From: Pedobacter segetis
GTDB lineage: Bacteria > Bacteroidota > Bacteroidia > Sphingobacteriales > Sphingobacteriaceae
Direction of reading: 5' to 3'
Length of the DNA: 64,000 nt
NCBI RefSeq assembly: GCF_016623585.1
Contig: NZ_JAEHFY010000001.1
Location: 62,001-126,000, forward strand
A program made the translations under genes and the position numbers. The notes under the pieces are model-generated. The model saw only the letters and a program-made list of their open reading frames with translations, did not search any database and was not told the DNA's origin. How positions within the stretch are numbered: the stretch's first letter is position 1; every line of letters begins with the position of its first letter. Of the stretch, positions 28,322-35,208 are shown piece by piece.

Positions 28322-28828
28322 ATGACTTTTAAAAACCCTATACGTTTTATTTTAATGCTTTTTGTTTACACCTTAATTGGCAGCTGCAGTTTCAACCAAA
28401 AACCGCCATCACAAGGATTAAAGTTTTTACAGGGAAAATGGGCCGAGGATTCCGTGGAAAACAAAAACCAATTGGTAACTTATCAAAAACATAAATTTAC
28501 TTTCACTTGCGACTCTTTTTACCTCACTTTACATTCTTATTCTAGCGTAAATTTGCAAGGCGGTTCTTGTTACGATGCTAAAGAATGGGAAGAATACGCC
28601 AAAGGGAATTATAGCATTTCTGCAGATACGCTAAAACTAAACGGCAATTTTGTTAACCAAGATTTTAAATACAAAGCAGAAACATCTTGCTACCGTACCG
28701 GTAAATACATCGAGGATTTTATAATTAACGATCATCAAGACTCTACTTTGCTACTTACCAGCTTGCTCACCGGCTTGCGTCATCAAATAAATTTAAAAGA
28801 GCGGTTGGTTTGTAAGAAAGGGAAATAA
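28322..28828 (+). CDS. Hypothetical lipoprotein, lipocalin-like size
   Basis: A 168-aa protein with a lipoprotein signal peptide (LIGSC, Cys 22). The mature part is rich in alternating polar and aromatic residues and beta-like segments (KFLQGKWAEDSV near the start, CDSFYLTLHSY, DTLKLNGNFV), reminiscent of lipocalin-like or META-like stress lipoproteins that begin with a GxW. I do not recognise a named family. The conserved-looking cysteines in SCYDAKEW and SCYRTGKY may form a disulfide. Confidence 0.6.
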   Translation: MTFKNPIRFILMLFVYTLIGSCSFNQKPPSQGLKFLQGKWAEDSVENKNQLVTYQKHKFTFTCDSFYLTLHSYSSVNLQGGSCYDAKEWEEYAKGNYSISADTLKLNGNFVNQDFKYKAETSCYRTGKYIEDFIINDHQDSTLLLTSLLTGLRHQINLKERLVCKKGK

Positions 28829-28873
28829 ATTTTCTTGAAAAAGCGTCTTTTACTAAAATAATTTGAATTAAAA

Positions 28874-28904
28874 TTTGGAAATAACCATTTTAATTCTACT
28901 TTTG
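28874..28904 (+). promoter_or_regulatory. Promoter of tRNA-Val
   Basis: TTTG (28874-28877), 19 bases, then TACTTTTG (28897-28904) matches the Bacteroidota sigma-factor consensus TTTG-N19-TAnnTTTG. It lies about 36 bases upstream of the tRNA. Confidence 0.8.
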
Positions 28905-28940
28905 CAATCCCAATTGAGAACATTGTTCTTTAGTTGATAA

Positions 28941-29015
28941 GGGAGATTAGCTCAGCTGGTTCAGAGCACCTGCCTTACAAGCAGGGGGTCACTGGTTCGA
29001 ACCCAGTATCTCCCA
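28941..29015 (+). tRNA. tRNA-Val (anticodon TAC)
   Basis: A 75-base cloverleaf: acceptor stem GGGAGAT/ATCTCCC with discriminator A, D arm GCTC/GAGC, anticodon stem CCTGC/GCAGG with loop CTTACAA (anticodon TAC), and T arm ACTGG-TTCGAAC-CCAGT. The 3' CCA is not encoded. It has its own promoter and terminator. Confidence 0.98.
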
Positions 29016-29017
29016 CA

Positions 29018-29045
29018 AAAGCCGACTAAAAAGTCGGCTTTTTTT
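29018..29045 (+). terminator. Terminator after tRNA-Val
   Basis: GCCGACT/AGTCGGC stem with a 4-base A loop followed by a run of Ts, immediately downstream of the tRNA. Confidence 0.92.
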
Positions 29046-29066
29046 GTTTACATACTTTTCCCCAGG

Positions 29067-29096
29067 TTTGTAAATGGTAAGCTTATTGTATCTTTG
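29067..29096 (+). promoter_or_regulatory. Promoter of hflX
   Basis: TTTG (29067-29070), 18 bases, then TATCTTTG (29089-29096), a near-ideal Bacteroidota promoter ending 19 bases before the start codon. A Shine-Dalgarno-like AAGGAG follows, which is unusual for this phylum. Confidence 0.8.
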
Positions 29097-29115
29097 AAAA
29101 CATAAGGAGAGATTA

Positions 29116-30318
29116 ATGCCAAAGAATAAGATTTATGAGACCGAAGTAAAACCAGAACGTATTGTTTTGGTGGGTTTGATCACTTCGGGAACCACCGAAG
29201 AACAAGAGAAAGAATACCTTGATGAGCTTGCTTTTTTAGTAGAAACGGCCGGAGGGATCACCGAAAAAACATTTACCCAAAAAATGCAAAAACCAGAAAG
29301 GGCAACCTTTGTGGGCACAGGTAAATTAGAAGAAATTAAACATTACGTAAAAGCAGAAGAAATAGACATTGTTGTGTTTGATGATGAGCTTTCGCCGATG
29401 CAATTACGTAACATAGAAAAAGAGTTAAATGTAAAAGTGCTGGATAGAAGCAATCTTATCCTGGATATTTTTGCTAAAAGGGCACAATCGGCGCAAGCCA
29501 AAACCCAAGTAGAATTAGCGCAACTACAATATTTACTGCCTCGTTTAACCCGTATGTGGACCCACTTAGAACGACAAAAAGGGGGTATCGGAATGCGTGG
29601 GCCAGGTGAAACACAAATAGAAAGCGATAGAAGGATCATCCAACAAAAAATATCTCTGCTAAAAGAAAGGCTTGCCTCAATTGACAAACAAAACGAAACC
29701 CAGCGAAAAAACCGGAAAGAATTAGTAAGGGTTGCCTTGGTGGGCTATACCAACGTTGGTAAATCTACTATCATGAATATGCTCTCCAAATCTGATGTTT
29801 TTGCAGAGAATAAACTGTTTGCCACTTTAGATACCACGGTTAGAAAGGTGGTTTTAGAAAATGTGCCTTTTCTGCTCTCTGATACGGTTGGCTTCATCAG
29901 AAAACTGCCGCATCATTTGGTAGAGTGTTTTAAATCTACCTTAGACGAGGTAAGGGAGGCGGATATTTTAATCCACGTGGTAGATATTTCACATCCAAAT
30001 TTTGAGGACCATATCCGTACAGTAAATGAAACCCTTAAAGATCTAGGTGCTATCGATAAAGAAATGATCATGGTTTTTAATAAAATTGATAACTACCATG
30101 AGATAGAAGTTGAGCAGGATTGGGAAGTAGAAAACGAAGAAAAACCAACCATGACATTGGCCGATTTTAAAAACAGTTGGATGGGCAAAAACAACAGCCC
30201 TGCCGTATTTATTTCGGCAATGGAAAAAGAAAATATAGATGAATTTAGGGATTTGATCTATGAAAGAGTGAAAGCCGTAAACCAACAAATTTATCCTTTC
30301 AACAATTTTTTATACTAG
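29116..30318 (+). CDS. hflX: GTPase HflX
   Basis: A 400-aa ribosome-associated GTPase that splits stalled or stressed 70S ribosomes. The N-terminal HflX domain has DELSPMQLRNIEKEL, and the linker has the glycine-rich GGIGMRGPGETQIE. G-domain motifs follow: G1 GYTNVGKS (about 210-217), G3 DTVGF, G4 FNKID (about 320) and G5 FISA. ATG 29116 is preceded by AAGGAG at good spacing. rbfA follows 88 bp downstream, linking two ribosome-related genes. Confidence 0.96.
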   Translation: MPKNKIYETEVKPERIVLVGLITSGTTEEQEKEYLDELAFLVETAGGITEKTFTQKMQKPERATFVGTGKLEEIKHYVKAEEIDIVVFDDELSPMQLRNIEKELNVKVLDRSNLILDIFAKRAQSAQAKTQVELAQLQYLLPRLTRMWTHLERQKGGIGMRGPGETQIESDRRIIQQKISLLKERLASIDKQNETQRKNRKELVRVALVGYTNVGKSTIMNMLSKSDVFAENKLFATLDTTVRKVVLENVPFLLSDTVGFIRKLPHHLVECFKSTLDEVREADILIHVVDISHPNFEDHIRTVNETLKDLGAIDKEMIMVFNKIDNYHEIEVEQDWEVENEEKPTMTLADFKNSWMGKNNSPAVFISAMEKENIDEFRDLIYERVKAVNQQIYPFNNFLY

Positions 30319-30331
30319 AAAAGAAGCAAGC

Positions 30332-30394
30332 ATCAAGATTTTAGAAGCATGATAATTGCGTTTTTTTCTTGATACTTGACACTTAAATCTTGAT
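30332..30394. repeat. TTGATACTT-type inverted/direct repeats between hflX and rbfA
   Basis: ATCAAGATTT (30332-30341) and AAATCTTGAT (30385-30394) form a 10-bp perfect inverted repeat. Between and overlapping them TCTTGATACT recurs twice with a TTGACACTT variant. It is probably a degenerate dispersed repeat and could fold in the hflX-rbfA mRNA. Confidence 0.5.
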
Positions 30395-30406
30395 ACTAAT
30401 AAAAAC

Positions 30407-30772
30407 ATGGAATCTAAAAGACAACAAAAATTTGCAAGGGTAATACAAAAAGATTTGGGCGAATACTTTCAAAGGGGCGCAGCTTCTATTTTACCCAACA
30501 CCATGATCACGGTAACCAAAGTAAGGGCAACGCCAGATTTAGGGATTGCCCGGGTGTATTTAAGCTTTTTTAATACGCCAGATCAGCAATTGGCGATCAA
30601 TACCATAAAAGCGCAAACATCAGAAATAAGGTATAATTTGGGCAAAAGGATCAAAGACCAGGTTAAAGGAATCCCACAATTAGAGTTCTTTTTAGACGAT
30701 ACCAGCGATTATGTAGAAAGGATGGACCAGATTTTTACCAGCATCAATCATGATGAAGACGAAACGAAATAA
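30407..30772 (+). CDS. rbfA: 30S ribosome-binding factor
   Basis: A 121-aa KH-like protein needed for late 16S rRNA 5'-end maturation and cold adaptation. Family features are VTKVRATPDLGIARVYLSFF and the C-terminal IPQLEFFLDDTSDYVERMDQI. The length is typical. It follows hflX in the same direction; the M23-type gene follows within about 12 bases, so the two are probably co-transcribed. Confidence 0.95.
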   Translation: MESKRQQKFARVIQKDLGEYFQRGAASILPNTMITVTKVRATPDLGIARVYLSFFNTPDQQLAINTIKAQTSEIRYNLGKRIKDQVKGIPQLEFFLDDTSDYVERMDQIFTSINHDEDETK

Positions 30773-30783
30773 TTCTTTTGAGA

Positions 30784-31479
30784 ATGTATTCTAACGCCCA
30801 AATAATCAATTCGTTATTAAAAAAACATCAAAATGATTTTGGCAAAACCGTAGATTTTGATAAGGGCAGTGAACATCTCATCGAGCTGGATTTTACTCAA
30901 AAAAACCGCTCCTTAACAACAGAGATAATCAATGATATTCATCTTTTTAGTGATTATATCGATAGTTTGCTAGTGGGTAATAATGCAAAATTTGGCATTG
31001 GTGGCTACATGGAAAACCGAACCGTTTACGCCAGAAGCGAACATTTTGGAAAAACTGGCCAAGAAGAACCCCGCCGCTTACATTTGGGCGTAGATATTTG
31101 GGGAGCGGTAAATTCTCCTATCTATGCTTTTATGGATGCCAAAATACATAGCTTCTCTTTTAACAATAATTTCGGGGATTATGGTGCAACCATTATTTTA
31201 GAGCACCAAATCGAAGGATCCGTTTTTTACAGTTTGTATGGCCATTTAAGCCTAGATAATCTTAATTATATCGCCAAAAACGATGAAATAAAAAAGGGGA
31301 CGCAGTTTTGCGATTTTGGAAACGCCCTTGATAACGGGAACTGGCCGGCGCACCTTCATTTCCAGTTGATTTGTGATATGGAAGGACGAGAAGGCGATTA
31401 CCCCGGCGTTGGTAAATTATCAGAAAAAGAACAATGGCTTTCTAAAATCCCTGATCCTAATATTATTTTGGGTTTTTAA
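30784..31479 (+). CDS. M23-type peptidase-fold protein
   Basis: A 231-aa protein from the ATG at 30784 (a TTG two codons earlier is less likely). The LytM/M23 fold is visible: HLGVDIWG (HxxxD zinc ligands), YGHLS and the final ligand motif HLHFQ. It lacks a signal peptide and transmembrane helix, which is odd for a peptidoglycan endopeptidase; it may act on another substrate or be exported otherwise. It lies 11 bases after rbfA. Confidence 0.75.
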   Translation: MYSNAQIINSLLKKHQNDFGKTVDFDKGSEHLIELDFTQKNRSLTTEIINDIHLFSDYIDSLLVGNNAKFGIGGYMENRTVYARSEHFGKTGQEEPRRLHLGVDIWGAVNSPIYAFMDAKIHSFSFNNNFGDYGATIILEHQIEGSVFYSLYGHLSLDNLNYIAKNDEIKKGTQFCDFGNALDNGNWPAHLHFQLICDMEGREGDYPGVGKLSEKEQWLSKIPDPNIILGF

Positions 31480-31579
31480 CCCGGCGCCATTCGGTAAATC
31501 TTTCTACGAAAAAACCATTATGCCTTAATATTATTAGATAGCAAACAATTTGTTAAATTGCATTTAAAAAAACAAGCTT

Positions 31580-32434
31580 ATGAAATGGATGGGCAGGCGC
31601 CAAAGCGATAATGTTGAGGATAGAAGAGGGATGACGACCGGAGGAAAGCTTATTACCGGAGGTGGAATAATAGGGGTAATTTTTTTGTTGATACAAGTGT
31701 TTGTTGGCGGCGATAGCGCTAAGGTTTTAAACCAGCTACAACAGCAAATTGAGCAAGGGCAAACCACCAATGGCACTGGGCAAAGGGAACTCACTAAAGA
31801 AGAAAAGCAACAAGGTGCTTTTATAGCTACCGTTTTTGCAGATACTGAAGATGTTTGGGGAGAACTTTTTAGGAAACAGGATAAAACATATCAAAAACCA
31901 ACATTAGTATTGTTTAACGATGGTGTACAAACGGCTTGTGGCGGTGCTTCATCTTCGGTTGGCCCTTTTTATTGCCCGGGCGATGCAAAAGTTTACATTG
32001 ATCTTGGTTTTATGCAAGAACTTAAAACCCGGTTTGGCGCTAAAGGTGGCGATTTTGCGACCGCCTATGTTTTGGCGCATGAAGTTGGGCACCATATTCA
32101 AAACCTATTGGGAACATCAAACTGGGTCCAAAGGGCGCAACAAGGTAAAAGCGAAACCAAGGCCAATAAACTTTCTGTTGCATTAGAGTTGCAGGCCGAT
32201 TTTTACGCCGGTGTTTTTGCGCATTATGACAAGCAATATTTAGATGATGGCGATATTGAAGAGGCATTGAGTGCGGCAAAAGCAGTTGGCGATGATGCCA
32301 TCCAACAAAAAACCCAAGGAAAAATTGTACCGGATGCTTTTACCCACGGCACATCCAAACAAAGGATGAAATGGTTTATGAAAGGCTATGAAACAGGAGA
32401 CCTAAGCCAAGGAGATACTTTTTCTGGGATATAA
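31580..32434 (+). CDS. Neutral zinc metallopeptidase (YpfJ/KPN_02809 family)
   Basis: A 284-aa protein with an N-terminal cytoplasmic stretch (MGRRQSDNVEDRRG), one transmembrane helix (about 24-44) and a Gln-rich linker. A zincin domain follows with HEVGHHIQNLLG (about 168-179) and a downstream ALELQADFYAGVFAH third-ligand helix. It is widespread and membrane-anchored; the physiological substrate is not established. It converges with the ars cluster. Confidence 0.9.
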   Translation: MKWMGRRQSDNVEDRRGMTTGGKLITGGGIIGVIFLLIQVFVGGDSAKVLNQLQQQIEQGQTTNGTGQRELTKEEKQQGAFIATVFADTEDVWGELFRKQDKTYQKPTLVLFNDGVQTACGGASSSVGPFYCPGDAKVYIDLGFMQELKTRFGAKGGDFATAYVLAHEVGHHIQNLLGTSNWVQRAQQGKSETKANKLSVALELQADFYAGVFAHYDKQYLDDGDIEEALSAAKAVGDDAIQQKTQGKIVPDAFTHGTSKQRMKWFMKGYETGDLSQGDTFSGI

Positions 32435-32480
32435 CTAAGGATTTTACATAAACCCTTTTTAAACACCAACCCCCAGGTTT

Positions 32481-32894
32481 TTACAGGTTTTCTGCCACAA
32501 AATTTTTGCAGTAATTTTTAATCAACTCCCTTACCGCTTTAAACCGTTCCATAATTTCTGCTTCTGATCCTTGCGCTTTTGCGGGATCTGGGAAATTATA
32601 ATGATGCTTTTTTGCGTTGCTTGGAAAAAACGGGCAACGTTCTTTAGCATGGTCACAAACCGTAATTATAAAATCGAAATCAATATCAAAATATTCGTCA
32701 ATATTGTTCGATGTCTGGTTTGAAATATCGACCCCGTCTTCTTTCATTGTTAAAACCGCTCTTGGGTTTACTCCATGGGTTTCAACACCGGCACTATAAA
32801 TAGTTGCTTTTTCTCCCAAAAAACTCCTTAAATAGCCTTCCGCAATTTGGCTTCTGCAACTGTTTCCGGTACAAAGCACCAATATTTTTTTCAT
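32481..32894 (-). CDS. arsC: Arsenate reductase, low-molecular-weight phosphatase (thioredoxin-coupled) type
   Basis: A 137-aa enzyme reducing arsenate to arsenite. The P-loop CTGNSCRS (Cys 8) at the N-terminus is the LMW-phosphatase site. The distal cysteine pair in CDHAKERCPFFP matches the redox cascade of thioredoxin-linked ArsC and argues against a plain tyrosine phosphatase. The final aspartate is in FPDPAKA. It is the last gene of arsR-DUF6428-arsC on the minus strand. Confidence 0.88.
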   Translation of the reverse strand: MKKILVLCTGNSCRSQIAEGYLRSFLGEKATIYSAGVETHGVNPRAVLTMKEDGVDISNQTSNNIDEYFDIDFDFIITVCDHAKERCPFFPSNAKKHHYNFPDPAKAQGSEAEIMERFKAVRELIKNYCKNFVAENL

Positions 32895-33061
32895 GTTGGG
32901 TTTTTTATCTCTATCAAAGTTAAACCAATAGCCAAATCAAATTTATGAAACAAAACTTGGGGTCAAAACCCCAGATCAATTGCAAAACGGTTATTGAGCC
33001 AGTTATCACTATCGCTCTTTTGTATTTGATGATAAATTGTTTAGGCATAATGCTTTTAGGG

Positions 33062-33508
33062 TTAACAACAACCCCCTCCGGGCGTACAGGAAGTTTTTTG
33101 TGGAGTTTTTTCTGTGGGGATGCCACAATTGTCTTTTGCCAAACAATCCGTTTGTTTGTTGATCAACACAAAAACGTTATTGATAAACCCTAAATCGTAT
33201 TTCCCAATCGTTCCCGATTGATATTCTACTTCGATTTCCAGATCTTCTAGCCCCAATTTTTCTTCAGAAAGTTTAATGATGTCCAATAGTTTTATGGGCT
33301 TCAATCTGTGATCAAAATCATTGGCATTCCACAGCTGAAAGTTGATTGTCTTTTCGCTTCTAACCGTACCGCCACAATCAATAAAGTTTTTTGTAACCAT
33401 CCCAACTTCTGTTACGTGAAAATGATCTGGGACATTAGCGCCGTTTTCTAGCCTAAAGCTTACCTTTTCTAAATTTGATAAAATCTTTTTTATAGCTGAT
33501 AGTTTCAT
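33062..33508 (-). CDS. DUF6428 family protein in the ars cluster
   Basis: A 148-aa protein of unknown function found next to arsC/arsR in Bacteroidota. It opens MKLSAIKKILSNLEKVSFRL, has PDHFHVTEVGMV with paired histidines and an acidic middle. The Cys-rich C-terminus contains DCLAKDNC and ends SCTPGGGCC, suggesting a soft-metal or arsenite-binding tail. It lies between arsR and arsC, so co-regulation by arsenite is inferred. No membrane segments are seen. Confidence 0.75.
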   Translation of the reverse strand: MKLSAIKKILSNLEKVSFRLENGANVPDHFHVTEVGMVTKNFIDCGGTVRSEKTINFQLWNANDFDHRLKPIKLLDIIKLSEEKLGLEDLEIEVEYQSGTIGKYDLGFINNVFVLINKQTDCLAKDNCGIPTEKTPQKTSCTPGGGCC

Positions 33509-33522
33509 GTTTTCGTTTTAAT

Positions 33523-33855
33523 TTAACAACAATTAGATTTCTTGTTTTTCGTTTTTTCAGAGATCATCATAAAATAGTTTTGCAAAAGGTTTAAAGCATC
33601 CTCATTAATACAATAACAAATCGCATTTCCCTCAACACTCCCTTTTATAAGGTTGGCGTTCTTTAACTCTTTTAAATGCTGCGAAATGGTAGGTTGCGCC
33701 AAGGGCAATTCATTCACAATATCGCCACAAATACAGGTTTCAACTTTTAGCAGATAATCTAAAATCGCAATTCTTGCCGGGTGGCCCAACGCCTTCGCAA
33801 GAACCGCCAACTTATTTTGTAAATCTGTATAATGCTCTGTTTTGGTTGCCCCCAT
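33523..33855 (-). CDS. arsR: ArsR-family metalloregulator
   Basis: A 110-aa winged-helix repressor. The arsenic-sensing pair is in VETCICGDIV and the recognition helix is AQPTISQHLKELKNANL. It ends in KKSNCC, adding two C-terminal cysteines. I chose ATG 33855; a TTG seven codons upstream lies inside the palindromic operator and is unlikely. It heads the arsR-DUF6428-arsC unit and probably represses it. Confidence 0.92.
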   Translation of the reverse strand: MGATKTEHYTDLQNKLAVLAKALGHPARIAILDYLLKVETCICGDIVNELPLAQPTISQHLKELKNANLIKGSVEGNAICYCINEDALNLLQNYFMMISEKTKNKKSNCC

Positions 33856-33885
33856 CGTAAAAATATAATATTGCAATATTACGAT
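33854..33885. promoter_or_regulatory. Putative ArsR operator
   Basis: A perfect 16-base palindrome TAATATTGCAATATTA (33866-33881) is nested within outer arms ATCGTAA (33854-33860) and TTACGAT (33879-33885), directly upstream of arsR. The size and position fit an ArsR-family operator. Confidence 0.7.
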
Positions 33886-33968
33886 ATTTATTTGGGTTTT
33901 GAAGGTTTGATTTTCATTTTTGTGATTAATCCTTTAGAAAGCCGCTCTTGTTAATTTAGATTACTGTT

Positions 33969-34454
33969 TTAAAGCTTTTTACGCATTATATAATCGTCTA
34001 AGATAAAACTGTAATACGGAATATCGATTTCCTCAAAAACATCATAGCCCATCTTTTTGTAAAAGCCATAGGCCTTGTTCCCCCTGTTAACATTCAAGTA
34101 CAAATATTCGGCTCCTAAATCCTTTACGCGTTTTTCCACCTCCTCGATCAAAGTTTTTCCCGCTCCTTTACCTTGTGCCTTTGGGTGTAAATATAGTTTC
34201 TGGAGCTTATAGCCGTTGCTTTTAGCGTCTTTAGAATAAGATGCAAACCCAATGTTGCTGTTTTTGGTTTTTAAAAGAACAAAAACATGCCCTTCTTCCA
34301 TTTGCTGCTCTAAAGCCAAAATACTGTACATCTTTGAAAGCATAAAATCAATCTGTTCATCAGAAATAACATTTTTGTAGGCTATTGGCCAAGTTTCTTT
34401 AGCTATGCGATGTATGGTTTCTAAGTGCCTTAAATCTGCGGTAATAATTTTCAT
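33969..34454 (-). CDS. GNAT-family N-acetyltransferase
   Basis: A 161-aa acetyltransferase. The acetyl-CoA-binding motif is LYLHPKAQGKGAGKTLIEEV (Q-G-K-G-A-G), followed by the YLNVNRGNKAYGFYKKMGY substrate-side signature typical of the RimI-like or diamine-acetyltransferase group. Its ATG directly abuts the stop of the upstream gene (TAAATG), so the two are co-translated. The substrate is unknown. Confidence 0.88.
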   Translation of the reverse strand: MKIITADLRHLETIHRIAKETWPIAYKNVISDEQIDFMLSKMYSILALEQQMEEGHVFVLLKTKNSNIGFASYSKDAKSNGYKLQKLYLHPKAQGKGAGKTLIEEVEKRVKDLGAEYLYLNVNRGNKAYGFYKKMGYDVFEEIDIPYYSFILDDYIMRKKL

Positions 34455-35033
34455 TTATATTTCTTCTGCTATAAAAATGCTTTCTTTATCAAAAGAAAAA
34501 CTAAAAAACCCGTTCTTTTCTGTTTTAAAAACCTTATCGTCAACTTCCTTTAACCCTACAAAAGAAAATCCTTCAATCGGTTCGTGGTTCATCAAAACCA
34601 CTTTCTCTCCCGCTGCTTTCCATTTATTGAAACCAGATTTTATCGGGTATATCTTTTTATCGTTATTAAAAACAACTATGTCTATCCCCTGCAGGTACGC
34701 CGAAAAATTTTCTGTAGAAAAGTTTTTTGTGATAATATTTACAGACGGAAATCCTTCGTTTAACAGAAAATCCATTGCGGTTGCTAATGCGCTATTTTCA
34801 ACCGCTAAAAATTTGGTGTGCTCTTGTGCCGGCCTGTTGGTTTTGGCTTTCGCCGATAGAACAACATCGATTTTTATACCTAGTGATAAAACTTCTTCCG
34901 CTATATCTTCGGCAACCAAAACCATTGGCGACCACTCCAACAGCTGCCCCAGATTTTCTAGCTCAAATCCCGCTAAATTGATGATAATCAATGCGGGTTC
35001 TTGCTTTTCCCTTACAATATGATGGCTAGACAT
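34455..35033 (-). CDS. Thiamine-pyrophosphokinase-like protein, degenerate
   Basis: About 192 aa from ATG 35033 (MSSHHIVREKQEPALII). This conserved-looking opening is followed by ELENLGQLLEWSPMVLVAEDIAEEVLSLGIKIDVVLSA, in the arrangement of the catalytic half of Bacteroidota proteins annotated as thiamine pyrophosphokinases. The GDFDS-type acidic motif of true enzymes is replaced by SAKAKTN, so catalysis is doubtful. The family call rests on memory of related sequences and is tentative. It forms a two-gene unit with the GNAT gene. Confidence 0.45.
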   Translation of the reverse strand: MSSHHIVREKQEPALIIINLAGFELENLGQLLEWSPMVLVAEDIAEEVLSLGIKIDVVLSAKAKTNRPAQEHTKFLAVENSALATAMDFLLNEGFPSVNIITKNFSTENFSAYLQGIDIVVFNNDKKIYPIKSGFNKWKAAGEKVVLMNHEPIEGFSFVGLKEVDDKVFKTEKNGFFSFSFDKESIFIAEEI

Positions 35034-35208
35034 TCTGTTTTTTCTTGCTAAATTAAATATTTTGGAGAAAGAACAAGTTGGTTTTAGGTTTAGGCGCATT
35101 CTTGTCGCAAGTATAATTCTAATAAAGGCAATTCACGGCCTCAATAAAACGATGTTCTGTTTATGAATATTTTTTTCTAAATTTCATTCCTTAAAATCAC
35201 GGTATTAA

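Noticed and set aside
32920-33193. Short reading frames on both strands between arsC and DUF6428
   Set aside because: Both overlap the DUF6428 coding end or have no homology-like features; the gap is only about 167 bp.
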